A DNA stretch of 64,000 nucleotides from Actinoplanes octamycinicus (GCF_014205225.1 NZ_JACHNB010000001.1:868001-932000); one strand, 5' to 3'. Positions 1-8,670 are shown, numbered from the stretch's first letter. Program-made: numbers and translations. Notes: a model not told the origin generated them from the sequence alone.

Positions 1-9
1 CCCACCGAG

Positions 10-540
10 GTGACCGATCCGGAGGCCTCCGGCCTGCCGGACACCGCCGACGACGACTCCACCGCGTACGACGAGGTGGACAGCGGCCGATGGGCCGACG
101 GCCCGGACCCGGCGGCGCTGGCCGGGGTCGGCCCGGGCGGGTCGAACCGGTTCGGCGACACCGCGGAGGAGCAACGCCAGGGTGAGGGGCTCGACCGGCG
201 GCTGCGCCAGGAGGAGCCGGACGTCGGTGCCGAGGACCCGCTCCCGCCGCGCCGCGATCCGGTCGACGAGACGGTCGACGACTCCGAGCGGGAGCGGTTC
301 GACCGGGACGTGTGGGGCGACAGCCCGACCTCCGACCCGGACTCGCCGGTCTCGCTCTACGACGACGGCCAGCTCGACGAGGACAGCCCGGGCCGGGTCG
401 GCCGGCTGGTCGCCCCGGACGGCGGCTCCGGCCTGGACGACGAGCCGGACAGCGTGGCCTGGGACGCCGGGGCGGCCGGCGGTGGCGCGAGCGCCGAGGA
501 GCTGGCCATGCACGAGACCCGCGCCCCGGACTACGACTGA
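10..540 (+). CDS. DUF5709 family protein (N-terminus possibly outside the window)
   Basis: About 176 residues, strongly acidic, with no signal peptide or membrane segment. The first half carries the conserved DUF5709 block: a DDDSTAYDEVD stretch, then DPAAL, then a T-EEQR-GE-LD-RL segment. This actinobacterial family has no known function; annotation rests on these motifs. The first in-window start is a GTG at 10, but the frame is open to base 1 and family members often begin a few residues earlier, so the true start may lie upstream. The rest is disordered and rich in Asp, Glu and Gly. The next gene starts about 100 bp downstream on the same strand. Confidence 0.8.
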   Translation: MTDPEASGLPDTADDDSTAYDEVDSGRWADGPDPAALAGVGPGGSNRFGDTAEEQRQGEGLDRRLRQEEPDVGAEDPLPPRRDPVDETVDDSERERFDRDVWGDSPTSDPDSPVSLYDDGQLDEDSPGRVGRLVAPDGGSGLDDEPDSVAWDAGAAGGGASAEELAMHETRAPDYD

Positions 541-640
541 CCTCCAGGTAAGGGATCCATAAACAGATCGCGGCTGGTCTTGCCCTCACCACCGGCGCCG
601 TGCAGAGTCGGTGCGCGGCTTCGAGGTGGGGGTGGGAACG

Positions 641-1363
641 GTGCGTCACGGTGCCCGGTGGCTGCGGTCGCTGCTGGCGGCCGCGGTCGTCGTCTCCGGC
701 TTGACCATGTCCGGCGTCGCGCGGGCCGAGACGGTCAGCAAGACCGTGTTCAGCGACGGTTTCGGCGGCGCCCGCGGCACCGGGGTGGACCCGGCCAAGT
801 GGGCCGGCGACACCGGCGGCCCGTGGCGGGACGGCGACGGGCACCTGGTGCTGGGCTCATGGCTGTACACCGCGACCACCTTCACCCAGGACTCCGGGCA
901 CGCCTCGGCGCGGATCCGGGCCGGCCGGACCGGCGCCGCCTGGGCCACCTTCGGCATCCTCGGCGACCAGGGGCAGTACCTGTCCGGCTCGGTGCAGACG
1001 CTGGGCGACGACGGGGTGGACGACTACGACTTCCACACCTACGCGATCGACTGGACGGCGACGTCGTTCGTCTGGTCGGTGGACGGCCGGCAGGTGCTGC
1101 GGCTCATCCCGGACACCGCCGGGCAGCCGTTCCGGCTCGCGCTGAACCTGGGCGGCGGCGGGCGGTACTCCAGCGGGATCCTGATCGACTCGGTGAGCGT
1201 CACGGTGAAGGTCGTGGTGGCCGATCCGTGGAAGGTGCACACCACGTACCGGGTCGGTGACCACGTGACCTATCGCGGCGCGACGTACCTGGTGAAAGCC
1301 CTGCACACCGCCCTGCCGGGCTGGCAGCCGGGCCGGGTGCCGGCGCTGTTCGAAAAAATCTGA
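641..1363 (+). CDS. Secreted GH16-like (catalytic motif absent) protein with C-terminal CBM5/12-type module
   Basis: Secreted protein of about 240 residues. The GTG at 641 gives a clean signal peptide (HGARWLRSLLAAAVVVSG...ARA); an in-frame GTG at 611 only adds a charged leader. The mature part follows the same plan as the GH16 enzyme directly downstream: a D-GFGGARGTGVDPAKW opening, a GHASARIR strand and a WSVDGRQVLR strand. The segment that should carry the E-x-D-x-x-E catalytic motif is shortened and has no such motif. The last ~45 residues (DPWKVHTTYRVGDHVTYRG, then W-P) look like a small chitin/carbohydrate-binding module. Probably a glycan-binding pseudoenzyme derived from the neighbour; this role is inferred. 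Confidence 0.75.
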   Translation: MRHGARWLRSLLAAAVVVSGLTMSGVARAETVSKTVFSDGFGGARGTGVDPAKWAGDTGGPWRDGDGHLVLGSWLYTATTFTQDSGHASARIRAGRTGAAWATFGILGDQGQYLSGSVQTLGDDGVDDYDFHTYAIDWTATSFVWSVDGRQVLRLIPDTAGQPFRLALNLGGGGRYSSGILIDSVSVTVKVVVADPWKVHTTYRVGDHVTYRGATYLVKALHTALPGWQPGRVPALFEKI

Positions 1364-1471
1364 GCGAATCCTTGTTATCCGGGGTTCCGGAACCCGTCTC
1401 CATTGACCAGCAACAGTCCATCTCTAAAGACTGTTTGGAGTACGGCATCCTCTCCCCCCGGAGGTCTCCCC

Positions 1472-2713
1472 ATGCGCAAGTCCCGGTTCTTCCTCGCGGC
1501 GGCGGTCGTCGCGTTGACCTTGGGCGCCGGTCTGACCGTCGCCTCCCGCAGTGACACCGCCGAGGCGGCCGTCGTCTGGAACGAAGACTTCAACGGCGCG
1601 GCCGGCACCGGCGTCGACACCTCCAAGTGGAACTTCGACACCGGCGGCAGCGGCTTCGGCAACCAGGAGCTGCAGTACTACACCAGCGGCACCAGCAACG
1701 TCGCGATGGACGGCCAGGGTCACCTGGTGATCACCGCCCGCAAGGGCAGCGGCGGGCACAACGACTGCTGGAACGGCACCTGCCAGTTCACCTCCGGCCG
1801 GATCCAGACCGCCGGCAAGTTCACCCAGCAGTACGGGCACGTCGAGGCCCGGATCCAGGTGCCGAACGGCTCCGGTCTGTGGCCGGCCTTCTGGATGCTC
1901 GGCGGCGGCAACTGGCCGACCGACGGCGAGATCGACATCATGGAGATCGTCGGCCGGGACCCCAACCGGCTGTTCGGCACGCTGCACGGCCCCGGTTACT
2001 CCGGCGGCGCCTCGTACGGCGGTCAGCTGGTCGCCGGCTCCCCGTGGTACCAGGCCTTCCACAACTACGCGGTGGACTGGTCGCCGAACCTGATCGTCTG
2101 GACCGTGGACGGCCAGGAGTACTTCCGCGCCACCCCGGCCTCGCTGAAGGCCGCCAAGGGCAACGTGAACTGGGTCTACGAGCACCCGTTCTTCATCATC
2201 CTGAACCTCGCGGTCGGCGGTAACTTCGGCCAGGGCAACCCGGCGAGCCTGCCCGCCGAGAGCAAGATGCTGATCGACTACGTGCACGTCAGCACCTCGA
2301 CCAGCGGCACCACGCCGCCGCCGTCCACCGGGGGCACCGCGCTGAAGAGCAACTTCAGCAACCGCTGCATCGACATCCCGGGCGGCAACCCGGTCGACGG
2401 CGCCCGGCTGCAGACCTGGGACTGCAACGGCTCCACCGCCCAGAAGTGGACCTTCAACAGCGACGGCACGCTGCGCGCGCTCGGCAAGTGCATGGACCCG
2501 GCCGGCGGCGCGCTGGCCAACGGCACCCCGATCCAGCTGGTCACCTGCAACGGCAACCCGGTCCAGCGGTTCACTCTGTCGGCCGCCGGCGACCTGGTGA
2601 ACGTGTCGGCCAACCGCTGCGTCGACGTCAAGGACAACAACGCGGCGAACGGCGCCCAGCTGCAGCTCTGGGACTGCGCCGGCACGGCCAACCAGAAGTG
2701 GAGCAGAGCTTGA
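1472..2713 (+). CDS. Secreted GH16 endo-beta-glucanase with ricin-type (CBM13) domain
   Basis: 413 residues from the ATG at 1472, chosen because a GGAGGT ribosome-binding site lies 6 bp upstream and the start opens a standard signal peptide (to about residue 33). Residues ~35-270 are a GH16 domain with the catalytic motif GEIDIME: Glu153 nucleophile, Asp155 and Glu158 acid/base. Trp-rich substrate-cleft segments (LWPAFWMLGG, WSPNLIVWTVDG) are present. This fits a laminarinase-type beta-1,3-glucanase, though GH16 specificity cannot be fixed by eye. After a short Thr/Pro linker, residues ~290-413 form a ricin B lectin trefoil with repeated Q-W motifs (AQKWTF, NQKWS). Acts outside the cell, probably on fungal or plant glucan. 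Confidence 0.92.
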   Translation: MRKSRFFLAAAVVALTLGAGLTVASRSDTAEAAVVWNEDFNGAAGTGVDTSKWNFDTGGSGFGNQELQYYTSGTSNVAMDGQGHLVITARKGSGGHNDCWNGTCQFTSGRIQTAGKFTQQYGHVEARIQVPNGSGLWPAFWMLGGGNWPTDGEIDIMEIVGRDPNRLFGTLHGPGYSGGASYGGQLVAGSPWYQAFHNYAVDWSPNLIVWTVDGQEYFRATPASLKAAKGNVNWVYEHPFFIILNLAVGGNFGQGNPASLPAESKMLIDYVHVSTSTSGTTPPPSTGGTALKSNFSNRCIDIPGGNPVDGARLQTWDCNGSTAQKWTFNSDGTLRALGKCMDPAGGALANGTPIQLVTCNGNPVQRFTLSAAGDLVNVSANRCVDVKDNNAANGAQLQLWDCAGTANQKWSRA

Positions 2714-2751
2714 TGGCCTCGCTCCGCTCGGCGGGGATTGCGCCCCTTTGA

Positions 2752-2817
2752 GTCGATGTCGAGGGCACCGAAAACGACCACGCTTCGTTAGCCGTTTTCG
2801 GCGCCCTCGACATCGAC
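2752..2817 (+). terminator. Large hairpin after the GH16 gene
   Basis: Two 25-nt arms (2752-2776 and 2793-2817) are complementary at 24 of 25 positions, around a 16-nt loop. It lies 39 bp after the GH16 stop. No strong T-run follows. Likely a transcription terminator or mRNA-stabilising 3' structure. Confidence 0.65.
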
Positions 2818-2847
2818 GGGCACAATCCGAACCGTTCACGGCATTTC

Positions 2848-2887
2848 AACCGCTTTCCGGTACGGATGGTCGTACCGGGAAGCGGTT
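2848..2887. terminator. Convergent-gene terminator hairpin
   Basis: 17-nt arms (2848-2864 and 2871-2887) pair with one G-T wobble around a 6-nt loop. On the plus strand it is followed by a T-rich stretch (TTTTATCGTTT). It abuts the TAA stop of the minus-strand chitosanase gene, so it can serve both converging genes. The stem carries the TTTCCGGTACG motif seen at several other places in the window. Confidence 0.7.
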
Positions 2888-4138
2888 TTATCGTTTGATG
2901 GTGTATTTGTCGCCGTAGACGTGCCAGGTCAGCGGCGCCACCAGGTCGAGGTTGCTGCCGCGCAGGAAGACCCGTTGCGCGGTGTCCACCCGGGTGGTGT
3001 CACTGTGCGCGGCCTCGCGCCGCATCTCGGCGTCCCGGGCGTCCAGGAAAGCGCCCAGGTAGGCGATCTCGTCACCGCCCTGGGACGGCGTCTTGCCGGC
3101 CCGGACCGCCCGCTCGCGGATCGCCCGCAACCCGGAGACGCCGTGCATCACCGCCGCGTCGTAGTAGGCGAACTGGCCCAGCGCCCGCAGCCCGTCCGCC
3201 TGGGCCAGCCGGACCGCCGGCGTGAAGTACATCCGGTCCCGCGCGTCCTGCTGCGCCTTCTGGAACACCGGGTCCTTGGCGGCGGCCCGCCAGGCGGCCA
3301 CGAAGCCCGGGTCCAGCCCCCGGTGCGAGGCGGTGCCGTCCACCGCGCGCAGCGCCGGCAGATAGCCCGCCAGCCGGTTCGACGGCGACCGCCGGGTGTA
3401 GTCGGTGACCAGGTCGAGCATGTCCCCGGTGCCCGAGCAGAACCCGACGATGCCGGCCGTGTAGCCCCGCCCGTCGCCCAGGTCCTCGATGTAGTCGAAC
3501 TCGCCGCGCCAGTTCAGCGTCGAGTTCTCCGCACTGGAGACCAGCTGGAACGCGGTCTCCTTCTTGCCCCCGGCGGTCAGCGCGGCGGCCGCCGGCGGGG
3601 TCGCCGCACTCGGCACGGCGCCCGCCTCGGGCACCCGGGCGGCCGGACCCGGCCCGTACGCCCGCAGGTCCCACAGCGAATAGCCGCCCGGCGTGGCCCG
3701 CTGGGTGGCCAGCACCCGCAGGTAACGTCCGTGCCCGCGGAGGTTGCGCAGGTCGTCCACCCCGCCGTTGCCGGTCCCGGTCCGGTACGCGTCGGTCCAG
3801 GTCGCCCCGTTGTCGGAGAGCTGCACCCGGTACCCCTTGGCGTACGCCGAGGCCCAGTGCAGCCGCACCCGGCTCACCTCCTGCGCCGCGCCCAGGTCGA
3901 CCCGCAGCCACTGGGTGCCCGGCCCGGCCCCGCTGGCCCACCGGGTGCCGGTGCCGCCGTCCACCGCCGACGAGGCCAGCCAGGCCACGCTCAGCGTCGA
4001 CGAGGCGAGCGCCGGGCGGCCCCGGCTGAGCAGCACGTCGGCGGACGCGTTCGCGGCCACCGAGACGGCCGGCGGGACGCAGAGCAGCACCGCGATCCCG
4101 CCGCCGAGCGCCATCGATCGCCTGCTACCCGTCCGCAT
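2888..4138 (-). CDS. Secreted GH46 chitosanase with N-terminal F5/8-type (CBM32) domain
   Basis: 416 residues. A signal peptide (~1-33) is followed by a discoidin/F5-8C-like carbohydrate-binding domain (~35-165: SSAVDGGTGTRWAS, QWLRVDLG, GYRVQLSDNG, RYLRV), an Ala/Pro linker, and a GH46 domain (~190-416). The family's catalytic pair is visible: Glu204 in SSAENS and Asp222 in EDLGDGRGYTAG, with the GFCSGTGDM signature after it. GH46 enzymes hydrolyse beta-1,4 bonds of chitosan. With the GH16 gene it suggests attack on fungal cell walls. Convergent with the GH16 gene. Confidence 0.95.
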   Translation of the reverse strand: MRTGSRRSMALGGGIAVLLCVPPAVSVAANASADVLLSRGRPALASSTLSVAWLASSAVDGGTGTRWASGAGPGTQWLRVDLGAAQEVSRVRLHWASAYAKGYRVQLSDNGATWTDAYRTGTGNGGVDDLRNLRGHGRYLRVLATQRATPGGYSLWDLRAYGPGPAARVPEAGAVPSAATPPAAAALTAGGKKETAFQLVSSAENSTLNWRGEFDYIEDLGDGRGYTAGIVGFCSGTGDMLDLVTDYTRRSPSNRLAGYLPALRAVDGTASHRGLDPGFVAAWRAAAKDPVFQKAQQDARDRMYFTPAVRLAQADGLRALGQFAYYDAAVMHGVSGLRAIRERAVRAGKTPSQGGDEIAYLGAFLDARDAEMRREAAHSDTTRVDTAQRVFLRGSNLDLVAPLTWHVYGDKYTIKR

Positions 4139-4159
4139 CCTCCCAAGCTAGGCAGCGAA

Positions 4160-4417
4160 TCAGCGGCGCCGCTTGCGATTGCGCGAAATCAACACCATCG
4201 CCAGGATCACCGCCGCCACCACGAACAGGCAGCAGAGCCCGCCCACGAAGAAGAACCCGAACCCGCCACGGCTCCGGGTGCGGCGCTTGGCCGCCTCGAT
4301 CATCACGTCGTCCAGCCCGTTGCTCGCCGCCCAGGCGTGCGCCGGGACCACCAGGGCCAGCACCGCACCGGTCAGCACGGCGGTCAGCCGGGTCCACCAC
4401 TTCACCACGTCAGCCAT
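4160..4417 (-). CDS. Small membrane protein of unknown function
   Basis: About 85 residues. A basic N-terminus leads into a hydrophobic signal-like segment ending in AHAWA (~residue 30). A short charged stretch (EAAKRRTRSRGG) follows, then a second hydrophobic segment (GFFFVGGLCCLFVVAAVILAM) and a basic tail (RNRKRRR). It probably spans the membrane with a cytoplasmic tail. ATG at 4417 has a GGGG-type ribosome-binding site; an in-frame ATG at 4426 is possible. It ends 22 bp before the chitosanase start on the same strand. Not a family I recognise. Confidence 0.7.
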   Translation of the reverse strand: MADVVKWWTRLTAVLTGAVLALVVPAHAWAASNGLDDVMIEAAKRRTRSRGGFGFFFVGGLCCLFVVAAVILAMVLISRNRKRRR

Positions 4418-4510
4418 GTGCCCCATGCTGGCCGATGTAAGCAACGAACGCACAGCGAGTAACCACCGATCAAGCCGGGTAATGACCCGGCACCGACGGG
4501 AGGGGTACGC

Positions 4511-6421
4511 ATGGACGCGCGGCTCGAAGCGCTGGCCGAAGCACACGGGGTGGCCACCTGGTACGAGAACTACCAGCGCCGCCGCACCGAGGTGGCCCCG
4601 GAGTCGGTGATCGGGGTGCTGGGCCTGCTCGGCGTGGACGCCACCGACCCGGCAGCCGCACCACCGGCCCCCCGCACGGTGCAGCCCGGCACCATCGTGC
4701 TGCGCGAGGGGCAGAGCCGCGACCTGCCCGCCCCCGCCGAGCTCACCCTGGAGGACGGCACCACCCGGACCGTCGACCGGCTGGCGGACCTGCCGCTGGG
4801 CTGGCACCGGCTCGGCGACGCCACCACCGTCGTGGTGGTCCCGGCCGAGCTGCCGAAACCGCCGGTGACCTGGGGCTGGATGGTGCAGCTCTACGCCCTG
4901 CACTCGGCCGACTCGTGGGGCATCGGCGACCTCGGCGACCTGCGCTCGTTCGTGGCCCGGTGCGGGGACGCCGGGCTGGTGCTGCTGAACCCGCTGCACG
5001 CGATCACGCCGGTGCCGCCGGTCGCGGCGTCCCCGTACTCGCCGTCCAGCCGGCGCTTCGCCAACCCGATCTACCTGCGGATCTCCGACACGGCCGAGTA
5101 CCAGCGGGCGGACCGGTCCGTACAGCAGAAGATCGACGCCTTGAGACCGGCGGCCGGTGAGCTGATCGACTACACCGCGGTCTGGACCGCCAAGCTGGCC
5201 GCCCTGGAACTGCTCTGGCCGCTCGCCGAACCGGTCGACCTGGACATCGACCCCGGGCTGACCGACTTCGCCCGGTTCTGCGCGCTCGCCGAGATCCACG
5301 GCCCGGACTGGCACGCGTGGCCGGCCGAGCTGCGCCACCCGGACAACCCCGAGGTGCGCGCCTTCCGGAGCGACCGGATCGCCTTCCACGCCTGGATCCA
5401 GCGCCTGGTCGAGCAGCAGCTGGACGCCGCCCGGGAGGCGGCCGCCGGGATGCCGGTCGGCATCGTGCACGACCTCGCGGTCGGCATCGACCCGTCCGGC
5501 GCGGACGGCTGGCTGCTGCAGGACGTGCTCGCCCCGGGCGTCCGGGCCGGCGCGCCGCCGGACGCGTTCAACCAGCTCGGCCAGGACTGGGGGCTGGCCG
5601 CCTGGCGCCCGGACACGCTGATCGCGACCGGCTACGCGGCCTACCGCGACATGCTCCGCCGGATCTTCCGGCACGCCGGCGGCCTGCGGGTGGACCACGT
5701 CGCCGGGCTCTGGCGGCTCTGGTGGGTGCCACCGGGGATGGGCCCGGCCGAGGGTACCTACGTGCAGTACGACCCGGAGGCGATGCTCGGCATCCTGGCG
5801 CTGGAGGCGCACCGGGCCGGCGCCGTGGTGATCGGCGAGGACCTGGGCACCGTGCTGCCGGAGATGACCGAGACGCTGGAACGGATGAACATGCTCGGCT
5901 CGTCCGTGCTCTGGTTCGTCCGGGACTGGGACACCGGCGAGTTCCGGCCCGCCGCCGACTACCGCCGCAACGCGCTGGCCAGCATCTCCACCCACGACCT
6001 GCCGACCGCGGCCGGATTCCTGGCCGGCGAGCAGGTCGAGGTCCGGGCCGAGCTGGGCCAGCTGGCCGGCACCGTCGAGGAGGAACGGGCCACCTGGCAG
6101 GCGGACAAGGCCGCGCTGCTGGAGCTGCTGCGGGCCGAGGGGCTGCTCACCTCGGAGCGGACCGAGGACGTCGTCGTCGCGATGCACGAGTTCCTGGCCC
6201 GCACCCCGTGCCGGCTGGTCACCGCCTCGCTCTACGACGTGCTGCTGGAGAAGCGGCAGCCGAACCTGCCGGGCACCTTCGACGAATACCCGAACTGGCG
6301 GATCCCGCTCGGCCCCGATCTCGACGGCGTCGTCAATGACCCGCTGTTCCGCAAGGTTGCCGGAATTCTGGGTAAGCGGAACAGCGAAGTGGACGAATTA
6401 GCGAAGGGAACCGCACGATGA
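4511..6421 (+). CDS. malQ: 4-alpha-glucanotransferase (amylomaltase)
   Basis: 636 residues, normal for actinobacterial MalQ, which moves alpha-1,4-glucan chains between maltodextrins in maltose/glycogen metabolism in the cytoplasm. GH77 landmarks are seen in order: SWGIGDLGDLRSF, the substrate loop SPYSPSSRRFANPIY, GLRVDHVAGLWRLWW (nucleophile Asp), VVIGEDLGTV (acid/base Glu) and STHDLPT (third carboxylate). The N-terminal ~100 residues form the extra domain typical of actinobacteria. The ATG follows a GGGAGG ribosome-binding site. It overlaps the next small gene by 4 bp (ATGA), indicating translational coupling. Confidence 0.96.
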   Translation: MDARLEALAEAHGVATWYENYQRRRTEVAPESVIGVLGLLGVDATDPAAAPPAPRTVQPGTIVLREGQSRDLPAPAELTLEDGTTRTVDRLADLPLGWHRLGDATTVVVVPAELPKPPVTWGWMVQLYALHSADSWGIGDLGDLRSFVARCGDAGLVLLNPLHAITPVPPVAASPYSPSSRRFANPIYLRISDTAEYQRADRSVQQKIDALRPAAGELIDYTAVWTAKLAALELLWPLAEPVDLDIDPGLTDFARFCALAEIHGPDWHAWPAELRHPDNPEVRAFRSDRIAFHAWIQRLVEQQLDAAREAAAGMPVGIVHDLAVGIDPSGADGWLLQDVLAPGVRAGAPPDAFNQLGQDWGLAAWRPDTLIATGYAAYRDMLRRIFRHAGGLRVDHVAGLWRLWWVPPGMGPAEGTYVQYDPEAMLGILALEAHRAGAVVIGEDLGTVLPEMTETLERMNMLGSSVLWFVRDWDTGEFRPAADYRRNALASISTHDLPTAAGFLAGEQVEVRAELGQLAGTVEEERATWQADKAALLELLRAEGLLTSERTEDVVVAMHEFLARTPCRLVTASLYDVLLEKRQPNLPGTFDEYPNWRIPLGPDLDGVVNDPLFRKVAGILGKRNSEVDELAKGTAR

Positions 6422-6597
6422 GCTTCCTCGACAAGGCCAAGGACTTCGCCGACGAGCACGACAAGCAGGTGGACCAGGGCCTGGAGAAGGCCGGCGACCA
6501 GGTCGACGAGCGCACCGGCAACAAGTACTCGGAGCAGGTCGACCGGGGCGTCGACGAGGCGCAGAAGCGGACCGGGGCCGGCGACACCCAGCCCTAA
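6418..6597 (+). CDS. Antitoxin-like small protein (MT0933/Rv0909-type)
   Basis: 59 residues, starting in the ATGA overlap with malQ. MSFLDKAKDFADEHDKQVDQG and the repeated Q-VD-G segments (KYSEQVDRGVDEAQKRTG) are typical of the small charged proteins annotated as MT0933-like antitoxins. They are predicted helical and hydrophilic. No toxin gene is adjacent and the gene is coupled to a metabolic enzyme, so the antitoxin label is inherited by family name and may be wrong. Confidence 0.75.
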   Translation: MSFLDKAKDFADEHDKQVDQGLEKAGDQVDERTGNKYSEQVDRGVDEAQKRTGAGDTQP

Positions 6598-6672
6598 GCA
6601 CAGAGCCCGCCCTCCCTGGGGGCAGCCCCCGCTGACAGTGTGCACCCCGGCGGACAGCCGCCACGGCCACCC

Positions 6673-6681
6673 TGTGGACAA
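6673..6681 (-). promoter_or_regulatory. Single DnaA-box-like site
   Basis: TGTGGACAA is the complement of TTGTCCACA, the Streptomyces-type DnaA box. It is a single site downstream of the malQ operon; function unproven. Confidence 0.3.
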
Positions 6682-6779
6682 CGCCTCGCTGTGGAAATCT
6701 CCCGGCGGGGCGCCCACGGCGTCACATGCGGCCGGTGGCGGCGCGGGGCGGACCGGAGCGGGACATCTCGGTACGCCAA

Positions 6780-6902
6780 GCGAACCCGCACGACACGCCG
6801 CGCCACGGCCCGGAGCAGGCCGGGACCTCGCGGTACCGCCCAGCGAACCCGCACGACACGCGCCACGGCCCGGAGCGGGCCGGGACATCGCGGGCCGCCT
6901 GC
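6780..6902. repeat. Direct repeat in the malQ 3' intergenic region
   Basis: A ~62-bp unit beginning GCGAACCCGCACGACAC starts at 6780 and again at 6843; the second copy differs by a 3-bp deletion and a few substitutions. A degenerate partial copy precedes them (~6750-6779). The whole 6598-6962 interval holds no convincing gene; open frames there are by-products of base composition. Confidence 0.75.
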
Positions 6903-6962
6903 CACAGCACCCCAAGTCGTACCGAAAAAAGATCCGCAAGGGTGTGCGGCGACAGACTCTGG

Positions 6963-7337
6963 TCATACGTTGAGCGGCTCCGGCGGCGGGTCGTCGTCCA
7001 GGGCATAGAGCATCGGGTGCAACGGCAGGTAGGTGTCCGGCTGCCGGCAGGACGCCGGGGGCAGCAGCGACGAGCGGTGCTCCGGGTGCTCCTGGCAGTG
7101 CCGCACGGCCCGCAGGACCGCGTCCGGGTGGTGCCGGCCGCCGCCGTACTCCCCGCAGCTCTCGCAGTCCCACCGCCAGAACGGGAGACCCTCCTCGGAG
7201 GTGTGCCGGCGGATCCTCAGCGGCGGCCCGGCGCGATGCCGGGCCGCGTGCAGGATCGCCGGCATCTCCCGGGCCGGCGGCGGGCCGGGCGGGCGCCGCT
7301 GCCCCCCGATGAGCTCGGCCAACACGTTGCTGGTCAC
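6963..7337 (-). CDS. Conserved-type hypothetical protein with a Cys/His-rich segment
   Basis: About 124 residues. The GTG at 7337 is preferred over GTG 7343 because a GGAGGT ribosome-binding site lies 5 bp before it. The middle has WRWDCESCGEYGG followed by HH, RAVRHC and HPEHR, arranged like a small metal-binding (CxxC...H-C) finger. The C-terminus is Pro-rich. I do not recognise the family. It runs toward the malQ repeats and is not obviously operonic with the DUF1501 gene. Confidence 0.6.
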   Translation of the reverse strand: MTSNVLAELIGGQRRPPGPPPAREMPAILHAARHRAGPPLRIRRHTSEEGLPFWRWDCESCGEYGGGRHHPDAVLRAVRHCQEHPEHRSSLLPPASCRQPDTYLPLHPMLYALDDDPPPEPLNV

Positions 7338-7422
7338 CGTCACCTCCGTACGTAAGATGTCGGTGACAGTGTGAAACAGCGGCCTTGCGCCCTATATGGG
7401 TTTTGTGAAATTAAGACCGTTT

Positions 7423-8670
7423 CTAGCGAGCCGTGACCAGGCCCAGCGAGGACGCCGCGACGCCCGGGAAGACCGTGGACAGGTCGCCGACCCCGCACCG
7501 GGCGCGCAGGATCTCGCCGATCACCGCTCGGTAGTCGGTGGTCACCGCCAGGTCGCCGTCGCGCAGCTGGGCGGCGCCCAGGCCCGGCCAGGTCCCGTAG
7601 ACCCGGCCGCCGCGCACCCCGCCGCCGAGTACGAACATCGCGTTGCCGTACCCGTGGTCGAGCCCGGCGGACCCGTTCTGGGTGACCCGCCGGCCGAACT
7701 CGCTGATCGTGATCACGGTGACCCGGCGCAGCCCGTCGGCGCCCAGGTCGGTGGCGAACGCGGCGAGCGCGGCGGCCAGCTTGGCCAGCTGGTCGTGCAT
7801 CCGCCGGCCGGGCGCCGCGATGCCCACGTTCTCGTGCATGTCCCAGTCGCCGGAGTCCACGGTCGCGGTCATCAGCCCGGCGTCCGCCTTGATCAGCCGG
7901 GCCACGTCGCGCAGCGCCGCGCCCAGCTCGGTGTCCGGGTAGGCCGCGCCGTTGGCCGGGGTGTACCCGGCCGCCCGCAGCTCCCGGCCCCGCTCCAGCG
8001 CGCCGGTCAGCTGCCCGGCGGTCTGCGCCAGCGCCGGCGGCGCGTCCCGGTAGAGGGCCGCCATCGTGGCCGCGACCGGCTTGGTCGCGTCGTCGCCGGT
8101 CAGCGCGAGCCCGTCGATCGAGGTGAGGCTCAGGTGCGGCACCGGGCCGGCGAGCACCCGGGCCGGCCGGGCGGTGCCCATCGCGATCGCGTCGAACGGG
8201 TCGTGCGCGCCGAACGAGCCGAGCATCCGGCTCAGCCAGCCGGTCCGCACCGAGGTGCCCGGCGCGGCCCGCTCCAGCTCCTCCATCGCGGAGAAGTGCG
8301 ACCGGTTCGGGGCCGGCTGCCCGACCGCGTGCACCGCGGCCAGCGAGCCCGCGGTCCAGTGGGGCAGCAGCGGCGCCAGCGCCGGGTGCAGCCCGAAGAA
8401 GGTCCCGCCGCCGATCAGTTGCGCCTTCGGCACCCCGATGGTCGGCCGGGCGGCATAGTAGGCCGGGTCGCCGGCCGGCACCACCGCGGACAGCCCGTCG
8501 AACCCGCCGCGCAGCGAGAGCAGCACCAGCACGTCGCCGGAGTACGCCGGGTCGGCGGCGAACGCCAGCTGGGTGTCGAGCTGCGAGCCGGCCAGCCCGG
8601 CGAGCGCGCCCAGCGCGGTCGTCTTGAGGAACCGGCGGCGGCCCTTGTCACAACAGGTCACAGTCTTCAC
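7423..8670 (-). CDS. Tat-exported DUF1501 protein
   Basis: About 415 residues. A twin-arginine signal (GRRRFLKTTALGALAGLAG) is followed by the DUF1501 pattern: LLSLRGGFDGLSAVVP, FFGLHPALAPLLP, a central DWDMHENVG metal-site-like segment and TISEFGRRVTQNGSAGLDHG. DUF1501 proteins are related to the alkaline-phosphatase/sulfatase fold but lack a defined activity. The GTG at 8670 overlaps the upstream DUF1800 stop (GTGA); a GTG at 8661 has a better spaced GAGGTG site. The pair DUF1800-DUF1501 is a recurrent two-gene unit. Confidence 0.92.
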   Translation of the reverse strand: MKTVTCCDKGRRRFLKTTALGALAGLAGSQLDTQLAFAADPAYSGDVLVLLSLRGGFDGLSAVVPAGDPAYYAARPTIGVPKAQLIGGGTFFGLHPALAPLLPHWTAGSLAAVHAVGQPAPNRSHFSAMEELERAAPGTSVRTGWLSRMLGSFGAHDPFDAIAMGTARPARVLAGPVPHLSLTSIDGLALTGDDATKPVAATMAALYRDAPPALAQTAGQLTGALERGRELRAAGYTPANGAAYPDTELGAALRDVARLIKADAGLMTATVDSGDWDMHENVGIAAPGRRMHDQLAKLAAALAAFATDLGADGLRRVTVITISEFGRRVTQNGSAGLDHGYGNAMFVLGGGVRGGRVYGTWPGLGAAQLRDGDLAVTTDYRAVIGEILRARCGVGDLSTVFPGVAASSLGLVTAR

